Of a stretch of DNA of 64,000 nt, positions 1-8,256 are shown piece after piece; positions within the stretch are counted from its first letter, which is position 1; every line of letters starts with the position of its first letter. The position numbers and the translations under genes were made by a program. Origin of the DNA: Vibrio coralliilyticus (GTDB lineage Bacteria > Pseudomonadota > Gammaproteobacteria > Enterobacterales > Vibrionaceae). The notes under the pieces were generated by a model. That model was not told the DNA's origin. It made no database searches and saw only the letters and a program-made list of their open reading frames with translations. The stretch covers positions 3,100,001 to 3,164,000 of the forward strand of contig NZ_CP024627.1 in assembly GCF_024449095.1 (NCBI RefSeq). The letters are read 5' to 3'.

Positions 1-67
1 ACTTATCAGGATCTTGCCATTCAACCTGACGAAGGGCAGATAAATAAAGCGAAGTAGATTGATTCAT
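1..67 (-). CDS. ubiC: Probable chorismate-pyruvate lyase UbiC, N-terminal fragment
   Basis: Only the first 22 codons lie in the window; the gene runs off the left edge. The ATG is at 65-67 on the minus strand and the peptide begins MNQSTSLYLSALRQVEW, which resembles the start of Vibrio UbiC as I remember it. UbiC removes pyruvate from chorismate to give 4-hydroxybenzoate, the first step of ubiquinone synthesis. The identification rests on a short fragment and should be treated as tentative. Confidence 0.45.
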   Translation of the reverse strand, partial: MNQSTSLYLSALRQVEWQDPDK

Positions 68-231
68 ACTAGTATTCAATAAGTAGCCTTATCATCGTAC
101 AATAAAGCTTTGATCTTTGTTGTTAACCACTCATCGAGTGTTTAACGCATAATTATTACAAATAGATGCTCTATTGTAACAAGACTCAGGCGATTCGAGT
201 ATCGTGATTAGAAGAAAGAAAAGACAGAAAT

Positions 232-639
232 ATGATTAAACGTTACTTAGTCCAAATATTTGTCGCCTTGTGCGTCTTGGCCAGTTTTCCATCCATGGCA
301 GAAGAAAGCGGAGAGCCGAAACTGGCGTACTTTACTCTTGAGCCAGATCTCACCACTAATTTCTATACCCAAGGCAAAAAGCTGGGCTACATTCAGGTTC
401 GTATTGATATCATGGTGGCCAACGAAAGTGACTTAGCCATCATCGAGCTTCACCAGCCTTTGATTCGAGATGCGGTGATCGAGCTACTTGGCAAGCAGTC
501 TTCAGATACGATCACCTCTTTAGCTGGTCGTGAAGACTTGCGTAAAAACTTAGTCGAGCAATTGAACTCGATTCTACTACCCGAAACAGGGCGCACCATT
601 ATTGCTGACTTGTTGTTTACCAAGTACCTCTATCAATAA
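232..639 (+). CDS. FliL-like secreted protein
   Basis: This 135-residue protein carries a FliL-type domain. A signal peptide with a hydrophobic core covers about residues 5-23 and probably ends at the SMA/EE junction, so the protein is probably periplasmic or membrane-associated by its N terminus. The body contains the FliL-like pattern: a beta strand ending in IQVRIDIMV, then paired helices with VIELLGKQSSDTI and the C-terminal LLFTKYLYQ. Classical FliL sits at the flagellar basal body and supports the stator. This gene is not in a flagellar operon, so a flagellar role is an inference from family membership. It lies between ubiC (divergent) and glpG (convergent) and shares a bidirectional terminator with glpG. 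Confidence 0.75.
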   Translation: MIKRYLVQIFVALCVLASFPSMAEESGEPKLAYFTLEPDLTTNFYTQGKKLGYIQVRIDIMVANESDLAIIELHQPLIRDAVIELLGKQSSDTITSLAGREDLRKNLVEQLNSILLPETGRTIIADLLFTKYLYQ

Positions 640-649
640 CCTGACGAAC

Positions 650-675
650 AAAAAAGCGGCCGAAGCCGCTTTTTT
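650..675. terminator. Bidirectional intrinsic terminator between the FliL-like gene and glpG
   Basis: A GC-rich stem (agcggc 655-660, loop cgaa, gccgct 665-670) is flanked by A5-6 on the left and T6 on the right, so it can stop transcripts from both sides. The glpG stop codon (674-676) lies inside the right-hand T run. Confidence 0.85.
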
Positions 676-1504
676 ATGTTCTGGATCGGCTAGCATCAAC
701 CAAGCCCAATACAACTCCAGAAAGTAACCCCACCAGGTGAGCTGTATTAGCAATTGCCATAAACGGCTGAACAAACCCCAACACCAGCCACACTAACATG
801 AAACCAATAACCGGTTTAGGTATGTTCAAGCCAAGCTGAGGGGCTTTGTATCCGAGCATCCATAAATACCCAACCAAGGCATACACGACACCTGACAATC
901 CACCAAAGTTTGCACCTTCAACCCAGTATTGCCCTGCTCCAGAAAGCGCTGCCGACACCAAAAATAGCTGTAAAAGCTTTTTCGCTCCTAGGCGCTGTTC
1001 AATATCACCACCAAGCTGCCACCACCATAACAAGTTAAACGCTATGTGTACGACAGAAAAATGCAAAACCGCATGACTGACCCAGCGCCATAACTGCCAT
1101 TCTTGTCCAGCGAGTGCGGGAAAGTGCAACGCTGAAAACACTGCTTGCCCAGCGCCAAACTGCTGCAAGGTAAAAATCACAACACTGATCAACATAACCG
1201 CTAATGTTATCGGACCTGCTTTGGCTTTGACCATCGACAACATACTCGGCGACTGGTAGCTAAATTGGCTGGTGCGCGTCTCTGCCATCTCCCACGAAGC
1301 AGCTTGATATTTGCTATCACTTGGATTATCGAGGAAGTGCTGTAGCTCAGCCTCGACTTCCACCTGATGTTGAGAGTCGCTGAGCCACAGTGCAAACTGA
1401 CCACTTCCTTCCGGCATCATTTTCACATCAATACGGCGCGAGGCCATATAATCAATGAACGCTTGTGCCATGCGCGGATTGGAAATCGAAATCAGTCTTA
1501 TCAT
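674..1504 (-). CDS. glpG: Rhomboid intramembrane serine protease GlpG
   Basis: The 276-residue protein matches GlpG in length and layout. A soluble N-terminal domain of about 90 residues precedes six membrane segments. The catalytic serine is S204 in the GLSG motif (199-206) and its partner is H256 in the TAHLVG segment. H153 and N157 form the HxxxN element of TM2 that stabilises the oxyanion. GlpG cleaves helix-destabilised transmembrane substrates in the inner membrane. It starts 8 nt after the glpE stop, so the two genes form a glpEG operon. No glpR follows, unlike the E. coli glpEGR arrangement. Confidence 0.95.
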   Translation of the reverse strand: MIRLISISNPRMAQAFIDYMASRRIDVKMMPEGSGQFALWLSDSQHQVEVEAELQHFLDNPSDSKYQAASWEMAETRTSQFSYQSPSMLSMVKAKAGPITLAVMLISVVIFTLQQFGAGQAVFSALHFPALAGQEWQLWRWVSHAVLHFSVVHIAFNLLWWWQLGGDIEQRLGAKKLLQLFLVSAALSGAGQYWVEGANFGGLSGVVYALVGYLWMLGYKAPQLGLNIPKPVIGFMLVWLVLGFVQPFMAIANTAHLVGLLSGVVLGLVDASRSRT

Positions 1505-1512
1505 AGCGGTTC

Positions 1513-1839
1513 CTATGGCATGTGAGATTCAATAGGCAAATCAGCGCGTTGCCAAGCTTCAAAGCCTCCATCCACACTATACACCTGCTCAAAGCCTTGG
1601 TTAACCAAATATTGTGCTGCGCCTTGGCTGCTAATGCCGTGGTAGCACATCACTAGAATAGGTTGCTCAAACTCCACTTCATCCATAAGTTGAACAATCG
1701 TGTCATTCGTTAGATGGTATGCAGCCTGTGGGTGAGCCACAGCGAAAGACTGCGGATCGCGAATGTCGACAAGGCGAGCGTCACCTTGCTCCAGCAATGC
1801 CTGCGCCCCTGCGACATCAATGTGTTGAAACTGGTCCAT
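1513..1839 (-). CDS. glpE: Thiosulfate sulfurtransferase GlpE (single-domain rhodanese)
   Basis: GlpE transfers sulfur from thiosulfate to cyanide or thiols through a cysteine persulfide. The protein is 108 residues, the family length. It has the VDIRDPQSF segment at 24-32 and the active-site loop CYHGISS with catalytic C65, the same residue number as in E. coli. An upstream in-frame ATG at 1861-1863 would add eight residues. I chose the ATG at 1837-1839 because it reproduces the conserved MDQF start and has an AAGAGA element just upstream. It is followed closely by glpG. Confidence 0.93.
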   Translation of the reverse strand: MDQFQHIDVAGAQALLEQGDARLVDIRDPQSFAVAHPQAAYHLTNDTIVQLMDEVEFEQPILVMCYHGISSQGAAQYLVNQGFEQVYSVDGGFEAWQRADLPIESHMP

Positions 1840-1919
1840 TTGCTGTCTCTTGAAAAGAATCATTGTTGATTGTCATTGTAACCTATCCAGTGGTTAACAA
1901 GTACACCGCAGCTGTAGGG

Positions 1920-2136
1920 TTATCCACTTGCGATCATTTATTCACCGTTTGTGGATAAAGCTGTGAATTACGTTGATAAAGTAGTTTTACAATTCTGGAT
2001 CCACAATATGTAGTGATGATCCTTATTTTTTTGTGTGTAAAAGTAAAAGTATCCCCATAGGCTCATTACTCCTGACACCTTTGTTCACCCGCCTTTCTGA
2101 CATATAGCAAAGAAATTTATCACAGAGTTACCCACA
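1920..2136. other. Cluster of DnaA-box-like sequences in the rpoH-glpE spacer
   Basis: The 417-nt spacer between rpoH and glpE contains no gene. It holds one exact DnaA box, TGTGGATAA at 1950-1958 (reverse orientation). It also holds 8-of-9 matches at 1920-1928 (TTATCCACT) and 2128-2136 (TTACCCACA), and a weaker GGATCCACA at 1998-2006. The words AATTCTGGATCC (1991-2002) and ATTTCTGGATCC (2181-2192) form an imperfect direct repeat. DnaA binding is an inference from sequence alone; the boxes lie downstream of rpoH and upstream of glpE. Confidence 0.45.
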
Positions 2137-2201
2137 GGCAACACGGCAAAATTCGATCCATAAAAAGAGAGAAATAGATAATTTCTGGATCCCAGAGACT
2201 G

Positions 2202-2234
2202 AAAAAGCCGAGATCATTAGATCTCGGCTTTTTT
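2202..2234 (-). terminator. rpoH intrinsic terminator
   Basis: The stem AAAAAGCCGAGATC pairs with GATCTCGGCTTTTT around an ATTA loop. It lies 23 nt after the rpoH stop and has a T run on the minus strand. Confidence 0.9.
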
Positions 2235-2256
2235 GAATTTTTGCTTTAACTAAAAG

Positions 2257-3114
2257 TTAGAAGTCGCCGACTGCCGCTTTGAGTTTTTTCATGGCATTCT
2301 TTTCTAACTGGCGGATACGTTCTGCTGACACACTGTAGGTTTCTGCCAACTCCTGTAACGTAGACTTGTTATCTTCCAGCCAACGAGAACGAACAATATG
2401 CTGGCTGCGTTCGTCAAGGCTAGATAATGCTAAGCTTAAACGGTTATTGGTATGAGCTTCCCAGTTAGCTGCCTCAACATTGTCAGCCACATCCGAGGCT
2501 TTATCTTCGAGGTATAGCATAGGTGCCGAGTAAGATACGCCTGAATCATCATCATCGTTCTGCATTTCGAAAGCGGCATCTTGAGCGGCTAGACGAGATT
2601 CCATCTCGCGCACTTCAGATGGCTCCACACCCAGCTCTTTTGCAACAGTTTCCACTTCACCGTTATTGAACCAACCAAGACGCTTTTTAGACTTACGTAG
2701 ATTGAAGAACAATTTACGTTGCGCTTTGGTGGTCGCTATTTTCACAATACGCCAGTTACGCAGTACGTATTCATGAATTTCAGCCTTAATCCAGTGCACT
2801 GCAAATGAGACCAAACGTACGCCGACTTCTGGATTAAAGCGTTTTACTGCTTTCATCAAGCCGATATTACCTTCCTGTACCAGATCCGCCATGGGCAGAC
2901 CATAGCCAGAGTAACCACGAGCTACGTGCACTACAAAACGTAAATGCGAAAGAATCAGGCCCTTTGCCGCTTCAATTTCGCCATCATAGTGTAGTCGCTC
3001 AGCCAGTTCACGTTCCTCTTCAGCAGTTAGCATTGGATAGCCATTCACTGTGCGGATATAGCTATCTAAGCTATCTTGTGTCACTACAGCCATTGGATAC
3101 GCTTGGTTAGTCAT
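2257..3114 (-). CDS. rpoH: RNA polymerase sigma-32 (heat-shock sigma factor)
   Basis: This 285-residue protein is a full-length RpoH (E. coli 284). Region 2 includes the [14 protein letters not shown] core-binding helix (77-90) and the aromatic-rich [19 protein letters not shown] -10 recognition segment. The RpoH-specific box QRKLFFNLR is at 132-140. Region 4 ends with an HTH near [16 protein letters not shown]. An Asp-rich linker (DDDD) separates regions 2-3 and 4. It directs transcription of chaperone and protease genes. The gene has its own promoter and terminator, so it is transcribed apart from ftsX, which lies upstream on the same strand. Confidence 0.97.
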   Translation of the reverse strand: MTNQAYPMAVVTQDSLDSYIRTVNGYPMLTAEEERELAERLHYDGEIEAAKGLILSHLRFVVHVARGYSGYGLPMADLVQEGNIGLMKAVKRFNPEVGVRLVSFAVHWIKAEIHEYVLRNWRIVKIATTKAQRKLFFNLRKSKKRLGWFNNGEVETVAKELGVEPSEVREMESRLAAQDAAFEMQNDDDDSGVSYSAPMLYLEDKASDVADNVEAANWEAHTNNRLSLALSSLDERSQHIVRSRWLEDNKSTLQELAETYSVSAERIRQLEKNAMKKLKAAVGDF

Positions 3115-3159
3115 TCAATTCCTCATCAATATCTGATCTGGAGTAAGTTTTAACCCAAC

Positions 3160-3186
3160 AATCTTGAACCTAAAATGAACAAGATT
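3160..3186 (-). promoter_or_regulatory. Inverted repeat in the rpoH 5' leader
   Basis: Perfect 7-bp arms AATCTTG (3160-3166) and CAAGATT (3180-3186) enclose 13 nt. They lie about 10 nt downstream of the predicted transcription start and 46 nt upstream of the rpoH ATG. The element could be a leader hairpin affecting mRNA stability, or an operator. Its function is not known from the sequence. Confidence 0.35.
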
Positions 3187-3201
3187 CAAGCAGGGAAAGT
3201 T

Positions 3202-3229
3202 ATTATGCATAAACCTTTCAGCTATACAA
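3202..3229 (-). promoter_or_regulatory. Putative rpoH sigma-70 promoter
   Basis: On the minus strand a -35 TTGTAT (3224-3229) and a -10 CATAAT (3202-3207) are 16 bp apart. The promoter begins just downstream of the ftsX terminator and predicts a leader of about 80 nt. Confidence 0.55.
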
Positions 3230-3231
3230 GT

Positions 3232-3259
3232 AAAAAGTACACGGTAGCGTGTACTTTTT
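3232..3259 (-). terminator. ftsX (ftsYEX operon) intrinsic terminator
   Basis: AAAAAGTACAC and GTGTACTTTTT pair around GGTAGC. The hairpin lies 25 nt after the ftsX stop and ends the ftsYEX transcript just before the rpoH promoter. Confidence 0.85.
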
Positions 3260-3284
3260 CAAGTAAGAGTAAGACATTTGCTAT

Positions 3285-4253
3285 TTAGACAGGTTCAATT
3301 TCTTTCAAGTGGCGCTGCGCTGACACTTTCGCAGCCAAGCATCCAAGGAATGTACCAAGCATCAATAGCAACAAACTTTCATCCCAGCTTAGTCCAATCA
3401 GGCGGAAACGACTATCGTACAACAGAGCCAGTTGTTCGACGCTACTGTTCAGAACTACGGTAATAATAGCGGTCATGACCCAAGCTGTGAATGCGCCCAA
3501 TAAGCCAAACCACATCCCAGAATAAAGATAAGGGCGTAAAATAAAGCGGTTAGTCGCACCGATCAGTTTCATGGTCTGAATTTCTTCTTTATTCGCAAGC
3601 ACGTTAAAGCGCAACGTATTGCCCACAATGAGAAACACCGATCCCAGCATCAGTACAGACAGAGTGATCACAATACCACTGACTAAATTCTTGATCGCAT
3701 CTAAGCGGGTTAACCAATCTTCATCAAGACGAACGTCCGTCACTTCTTCTTCCTTGGCAATCGTCGCCGCCAATTGCTTGATCTTCTCGTTATCTTCAAC
3801 ACTTGGCGTGATGATCAACACACCCGGTAGCGCATAGTCGTCTAAGAGTGAAAGGGCATGGTTAAATCCTGAGTATTGGCTTAAATCCTCCAGACCTTGC
3901 TGAGGAGAAATGTATTCCACCTTGGCCACCTCATCCATACTTTCTAGCTGGTCTTTGAGCACCATAACGCGTGCTTCCGGCGTTTGCTCCTCAATATAGC
4001 CACTCACTTTTGATGGACTGGTAACATTAGTAGAAGCCACGGCCAAATTTTTTCCCAGCAAATACATGACCGCTGGCATAGCTAATGCCATGGAGATCAC
4101 TGCTAAAGTAAGAATATTCCCTAAAGGACGAGACCACATCATCGAGAACGAAGCTTTCGCCTGTTTGAAATGCACGGTAAAAAAACTATCGCGCTTCACT
4201 CGATTCTGGGGACGACTTTTAGTCGCCTTCTTATTACGCACGTTAGCAGCCAT
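3285..4253 (-). CDS. ftsX: Cell division protein FtsX
   Basis: FtsX is the membrane subunit of the FtsEX complex, which couples the divisome to cell-wall hydrolase activation. The 322-residue protein has the expected topology. It has a basic cytoplasmic N terminus, TM1 near 50-68, and a periplasmic domain of about 110 residues that binds the hydrolase activator. Three more TM segments follow near 190-215, 245-270 and 295-312. The gene overlaps the 3' end of ftsE by 11 nt, so the two are translationally coupled. Confidence 0.95.
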   Translation of the reverse strand: MAANVRNKKATKSRPQNRVKRDSFFTVHFKQAKASFSMMWSRPLGNILTLAVISMALAMPAVMYLLGKNLAVASTNVTSPSKVSGYIEEQTPEARVMVLKDQLESMDEVAKVEYISPQQGLEDLSQYSGFNHALSLLDDYALPGVLIITPSVEDNEKIKQLAATIAKEEEVTDVRLDEDWLTRLDAIKNLVSGIVITLSVLMLGSVFLIVGNTLRFNVLANKEEIQTMKLIGATNRFILRPYLYSGMWFGLLGAFTAWVMTAIITVVLNSSVEQLALLYDSRFRLIGLSWDESLLLLMLGTFLGCLAAKVSAQRHLKEIEPV

Positions 4254-4917
4254 AATCTTCTACCTCACTCAGGAAGCCTTGGTTCAGCTCTAGATGACGA
4301 TATTGCGGGCGAGTATTAACCAACCCAATATCGTGCGTTGCCAGTAAAATGGTGACACCCGCTCGGTTAAACTCTTCAAATAATTTAATCACTCGGTTTG
4401 ATAGATCCGGATCCAAGTTACCCGTGGGTTCATCCGCCAACAGCAGCGTTGGCCGGTTCACTACGGCTCGAGCAATGCCAACACGTTGCTGCTCACCACC
4501 AGATAGCTGACTCGGTAAACACTTTGCTTTGTCCAATAACCCTGTCTTGTCCAGTGCCGCAGATACACGTCGTTTAATTTCATTCTCAGAGATGGATTCA
4601 ATGCGCATTGGCAACGCGACATTATCAAATACCGAGCGATCCATCAGTAAGCGGTGGTCCTGAAAAACAATGCCTATGTTGCGACGCAAAAAAGGAATGT
4701 CTTTATTTGGAATACGAGTGATATCGTGATCGTTGAAGCTGATTTTGCCATCCGTCGGACGCTCAATAGCACAAATCAACTTGAGCAAAGTACTTTTCCC
4801 CGCCCCAGAGTGACCACCGAGAAAGGCCATCTCTCCTCGACGTAGGTGGAAGTCCACCTTTTGCAGCGCCTGTTTGCCGCCGCGGTACGCTTTACTTACT
4901 TGCTGAAACTTTATCAC
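4243..4917 (-). CDS. ftsE: Cell division ATP-binding protein FtsE
   Basis: This 224-residue ABC ATPase has Walker [11 protein letters not shown] (34-43), a Q-loop FQDHRL, signature LSGGEQQ (138-144), Walker B LLLADE (158-163) and H-loop H195. It forms the FtsEX complex with the overlapping ftsX product at the inner membrane. It starts 28 nt after the ftsY stop in the ftsYEX operon. Confidence 0.97.
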   Translation of the reverse strand: MIKFQQVSKAYRGGKQALQKVDFHLRRGEMAFLGGHSGAGKSTLLKLICAIERPTDGKISFNDHDITRIPNKDIPFLRRNIGIVFQDHRLLMDRSVFDNVALPMRIESISENEIKRRVSAALDKTGLLDKAKCLPSQLSGGEQQRVGIARAVVNRPTLLLADEPTGNLDPDLSNRVIKLFEEFNRAGVTILLATHDIGLVNTRPQYRHLELNQGFLSEVEDYGC

Positions 4918-4945
4918 TCGTCGTTCCTCTTACCTGAGCTACTGA

Positions 4946-6133
4946 TTAGTCTTCGCGGCTGAATAATGCGTCAATAAATTCCTGAGTTTCAAATGGGCGT
5001 AGATCATCAATACCTTCACCCACCCCAATATAACGGATTGGGATCTGGAACTGATCGGCCAAGGCAAAGATAACGCCACCTTTTGCGGTACCATCAAGCT
5101 TGGTTAAGGTAATGCCAGTCAGTGGCGCTACGTCACTGAACAGTTTTGCCTGACTAATCGCATTTTGGCCAGTGCCCGCATCCAGTGTCAGCATGATTTC
5201 ATGCGGTGCTGAGTCATCCACTTTCTTCATAACACGGACAATCTTGCGCAGCTCTTCCATCAGGTTGGCTTTGTTTTGTAGGCGCCCCGCAGTATCGGCA
5301 ATCACTACATCAACACCTTTGGCTTTTGCAGACTCAATGGCGTCATAAATAACCGATGCACTGTCTGCACCTGTATGCTGCGCCACAACAGGTACCTGGT
5401 TGCGATCACCCCATACTTGAAGCTGTTCGACAGCCGCAGCACGGAAGGTATCACCTGCAGCCAGCATGACTTTTTTACCTTGTGATTGGAATTGCTTAGC
5501 CAGCTTACCGATCGTTGTCGTTTTACCAACACCATTCACGCCAACCATCAGGATAACGTAAGGGGTTTTATTGGTATCAATTTCAAGCGGTTTTTCAACG
5601 GTCGAGAGAATGCCTGCCATCTCTTCTTTTAACAGGCCATACAGTGCTTCACCGTCTTTCAAATCCTGACGCGAAGCTTTTTCAGTCAGGCTGTCGATGA
5701 TTTTCATCGTCGTATCCATACCGACATCCGCAATCAATAACTGCTCTTCCAGTTCTTCGAACAGCTCATCATCAATTTGCTTGCCTTTGAATAGACCAAA
5801 GAAGCCCGCCCCAATATTCGCTTTGGTGCGTGCCAAGCTGCGCTTTAAGCGAGCAAAAAAGCTTTCGCTTGGCTTGTCTTGCTCACTCACACGAGGTTCT
5901 TGTGGCGGTTCTGCTTCTGCTTCTGCTTCTGCTTCTGCTTCTGCTTCTGCTTCTGCTTCTGCTTCTGCTAGGTCAGCCTGAGGTTCTGACTGAGCTTCGT
6001 CAACGGTTTGCGCTTCTGCTGCGACTTCCTCAACAATGTCCGATTGGTTTTCTTCAGCAGCTTGCTTAGCTTGTTGTTCCTCGTCACCGAAGCCAAGCCA
6101 AGAAAGTAATCCGCGCTTCTTTTTTTCCGTCAT
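4946..6133 (-). CDS. ftsY: Signal recognition particle receptor FtsY
   Basis: FtsY receives SRP-ribosome complexes at the membrane for co-translational insertion. The 395-residue protein has a basic amphipathic start (TEKKKRGLLSWLGFG), a strongly acidic A domain to about residue 90, and then the NG GTPase. G1 is GVNGVGKT (198-205), DTAGR is at 280-284 and TKLDG at 344-348; GVGEGIDDL lies near the C terminus. The A domain contains a perfect run of ten Ala-Glu dipeptides (56-75) encoded by a hexanucleotide repeat. It is the first gene of the ftsYEX operon and is divergent from rsmD. Confidence 0.97.
   Translation of the reverse strand: MTEKKKRGLLSWLGFGDEEQQAKQAAEENQSDIVEEVAAEAQTVDEAQSEPQADLAEAEAEAEAEAEAEAEAEAEPPQEPRVSEQDKPSESFFARLKRSLARTKANIGAGFFGLFKGKQIDDELFEELEEQLLIADVGMDTTMKIIDSLTEKASRQDLKDGEALYGLLKEEMAGILSTVEKPLEIDTNKTPYVILMVGVNGVGKTTTIGKLAKQFQSQGKKVMLAAGDTFRAAAVEQLQVWGDRNQVPVVAQHTGADSASVIYDAIESAKAKGVDVVIADTAGRLQNKANLMEELRKIVRVMKKVDDSAPHEIMLTLDAGTGQNAISQAKLFSDVAPLTGITLTKLDGTAKGGVIFALADQFQIPIRYIGVGEGIDDLRPFETQEFIDALFSRED
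5909..5968 (-). repeat. Hexanucleotide microsatellite (10 copies) within ftsY
   Basis: Ten uninterrupted TTCTGC units (plus strand) encode (Ala-Glu)10 in the acidic A domain of FtsY. The unit is 6 bp, so copy-number changes keep the reading frame and would only lengthen or shorten the acidic stretch. Confidence 0.95.
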
Positions 6134-6343
6134 CTGGGGATATCCTAGATTGTCTTAATTTATTCTGACACTTTTCGCCGAGGTATTGCCCCGGTTAAGA
6201 AAAGAAACATGACAACAGAGTGAAAAGTTTCCAGCGTTATAACGATGGTATACACTTTGTCATCAACAAAATTTGGGCTGTACTCAGGATGAACTCACTG
6301 AGCGACTGGGTATAGTATCACTTTATTAGCGGTCAAAAAATCT

Positions 6344-6943
6344 ATGGTACGGCGTCGCCAGCAAAACACATCACAAAAAAAGCCTTCAACAGGCTTTGTT
6401 CGAATTATTAGCGGCTTATGGAGAGGGAGAAAACTGCCTGTTCATGATGCAGAAGGGCTGCGCCCGACAACCGATCGTGTAAAAGAAACCCTTTTCAACT
6501 GGTTGGCTCAGGATGTGCCTCAAGCAAAATGCCTCGACTTGTTTGCCGGTTCCGGCGGATTAGGCTTTGAAGCGGCTTCGCGTCAGGCTGATAGTGTCAC
6601 CATGATTGAGCTCAACCCAAATGCATTCAAGCAGTTAGAAAAAAACATTGCGGCTCTTAATTCAGATAACCTGACCGCGATTAACAGCGATGCGTTAAGC
6701 TTTCTCCAACAAGCTGGGACACCGCATCATGTGGTATTTATCGATCCACCATTTCGTAAAGGCTTGCTGGAACAAACCGTCACTTTGCTGGAAAGTAATG
6801 GCTGGTTGGCCAACGATGCCATGATTTACATTGAAACTGAGAAAGAACTTGAGTTGGAAGGCATTCCAACCAACTGGCACCTACACCGAGAAAAAACGGC
6901 AGGTCAAGTCAGTTACCGATTATTTGAAAGACAACAAGACTAA
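6344..6943 (+). CDS. rsmD: 16S rRNA guanine-N2-966 methyltransferase RsmD
   Basis: RsmD methylates G966 of 16S rRNA in the assembled 30S subunit using S-adenosylmethionine. The 199-residue protein has the N-terminal RNA-contacting RIISGLWRGRKLPV segment and RPTTDRVKETLFNWL. The SAM-binding LDLFAGSGGLGFEA motif and the catalytic IDPPF motif follow, and it ends with the family AGQVSYRLFER tail. The start codon has only a weak ribosome binding site. The gene is divergent from ftsY, the same arrangement as in E. coli. Confidence 0.96.
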   Translation: MVRRRQQNTSQKKPSTGFVRIISGLWRGRKLPVHDAEGLRPTTDRVKETLFNWLAQDVPQAKCLDLFAGSGGLGFEAASRQADSVTMIELNPNAFKQLEKNIAALNSDNLTAINSDALSFLQQAGTPHHVVFIDPPFRKGLLEQTVTLLESNGWLANDAMIYIETEKELELEGIPTNWHLHREKTAGQVSYRLFERQQD

Positions 6944-6955
6944 AAAGGAAGTCTC

Positions 6956-7222
6956 ATGAAAGCTCTACTTTTACTGGCCAAAGCCGCGATTGGCTTTGTG
7001 TGGTTCATCCTGATCCTGAACTTCTTTATGCCCTTTCCGGGCAAAGCGGCGATTGCGCTTTACATCATGACGGCTTTCCTGTTCATCATGCATGGCCTGC
7101 AATCAGCCATCTTTATCGGCGCGTTTGGTGACAAGATTAAGATGACCAGTTGGGAAAAATGGTCGATTCTAATTTTCGGCATTTTCGCCCTGCTCGATAT
7201 TCGTCGCAAGTACATGATGTAA
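6956..7222 (+). CDS. DUF1145 small membrane protein (YhhL-like)
   Basis: This 88-residue protein has three hydrophobic segments (about 4-24, 32-55, 68-82), so it is an inner-membrane protein. It starts 12 nt after rsmD with an AAGGAAG ribosome binding site, matching the rsmD-yhhL pair of E. coli. The function of the family is unknown. Confidence 0.8.
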   Translation: MKALLLLAKAAIGFVWFILILNFFMPFPGKAAIALYIMTAFLFIMHGLQSAIFIGAFGDKIKMTSWEKWSILIFGIFALLDIRRKYMM

Positions 7223-7240
7223 GATCACCATCTCTAATAT

Positions 7241-7271
7241 AAGAACGCCGCTCATGATAAGCGGCGTTCTT
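7241..7271. terminator. Bidirectional terminator between the yhhL-like gene and the marC-family gene
   Basis: A perfect 12-bp stem AAGAACGCCGCT / AGCGGCGTTCTT encloses a 7-nt loop between convergent genes. Confidence 0.85.
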
Positions 7272-7274
7272 GTT

Positions 7275-7859
7275 TTAACTCAGGTACCCCTTAACTCCGT
7301 TTAGGAACATCTGGGTGGAAATCATCACTAGCAGCAGCCCCATCAAGCGTTCTATCGCCTTCAGACCACGCTCACCTAAAATACGGTGGAAAAAGTTATA
7401 AAACATCAAAATAAAGAAGGTCGCTCCCCACGCCAGCAAGACAGCGCCAGACAGCTCAAGCAATTTGTCCGGGTGCTGTGTCGACAGAAGTAGCAATGCA
7501 GCAATCACCGATGGTCCAGCGATCATAGGAATGGCCATAGGGACAATAAATGGCTCTTCACCCGCCGCAAGGCCTGTAATGCTGCCCGCACTTGGGAAGA
7601 TCATCTTAATCGCAATGATGAACAGAATGATGCCACCAGAGATACTCAGCGTTTCTGGTTCAACATGAAGGAAGCTCAGAATCGCCTTACCTGCAAATAG
7701 GAATAGCATGAGAATGATCAACGCAAAACACAGCTCACGAACAAGCACCTTGCGTCTGCGTTTTGGGTCAAGATGCTTGAGAATAGAAAGGACGATAGGA
7801 AGATTGCCAAGCGGATCCATGATAAGGAACAACATGGTTGCGGCAGAAAGAATTTCCAT
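7275..7859 (-). CDS. MarC family integral membrane protein (YhgN-like)
   Basis: The 194-residue protein has six hydrophobic helices. It carries the conserved family features FLIMDPLGNLPI (residues 11-22) and a second half-repeat element MAIPMIAGPSVIA. The MarC/UPF0056 family was once linked to antibiotic resistance, but its transport substrate is not established. The gene is single and convergent with rsmD-yhhL. Confidence 0.85.
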   Translation of the reverse strand: MEILSAATMLFLIMDPLGNLPIVLSILKHLDPKRRRKVLVRELCFALIILMLFLFAGKAILSFLHVEPETLSISGGIILFIIAIKMIFPSAGSITGLAAGEEPFIVPMAIPMIAGPSVIAALLLLSTQHPDKLLELSGAVLLAWGATFFILMFYNFFHRILGERGLKAIERLMGLLLVMISTQMFLNGVKGYLS

Positions 7860-7957
7860 GAATTAGCCTCCAAAGCCAAAGATTCTCAACAGCAGAGCAA
7901 AAAGTCGGCGAAGTATATCAACACCGTTTGACAATTTGGAGGCCAAAAGCAGAGTTT

Positions 7958-8193
7958 TTAATGGCTACAAACACGCTCTAAGTTCAACGCCCACTTATCA
8001 CCCACCGCAACAATTTTCTCTCGCTCTATAAAAAGGCAATCAATGCGTCCAGATCTAATCCATCCAGCTTACAAGTGTGGAACTTTGCTTGCTCACCAAA
8101 TGCAGCGCAAACAGCCTCGCGTAATTCCTGCATTGCCATTGGTCGTTCATGCAGTAAGTTTAGAACTTGATGTGCGTGTATTTCATTAGACAT
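7958..8193 (-). pseudogene. YecH-family (DUF2492) metal-binding protein gene with an internal -1 frame change
   Basis: Frame 0 starts at ATG 8191-8193 and encodes 55 residues (MSNEIHAHQVLNLL...) with the family FHTC motif. It then meets a TAG at 8026-8028. A -1 shift at the codons just before that stop (GCC TTT TTA) continues with IEREKIVAVGDKWALNLERV and ends at TAA 7958-7960. The two parts together give about 78 residues, close to the E. coli YecH length, and contain the conserved C-terminal segment ending CSH. The break is therefore a single-base change in a T run, a programmed frameshift, or a sequencing error. YecH-like proteins are small cytosolic proteins predicted to bind metal. Confidence 0.75.
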
Positions 8194-8256
8194 AACTTTC
8201 TCCACTTATGATCAGTGGAATGAGCATAACCTGAGACTATCAAGTCAACTTTGATT

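Noticed and set aside
5697..6069. Plus-strand frames with poly-Leu or Ala-Ser runs opposite ftsY
   Set aside because: They are reverse-strand readings of the (Ala-Glu)10 repeat in ftsY and have no ribosome site.
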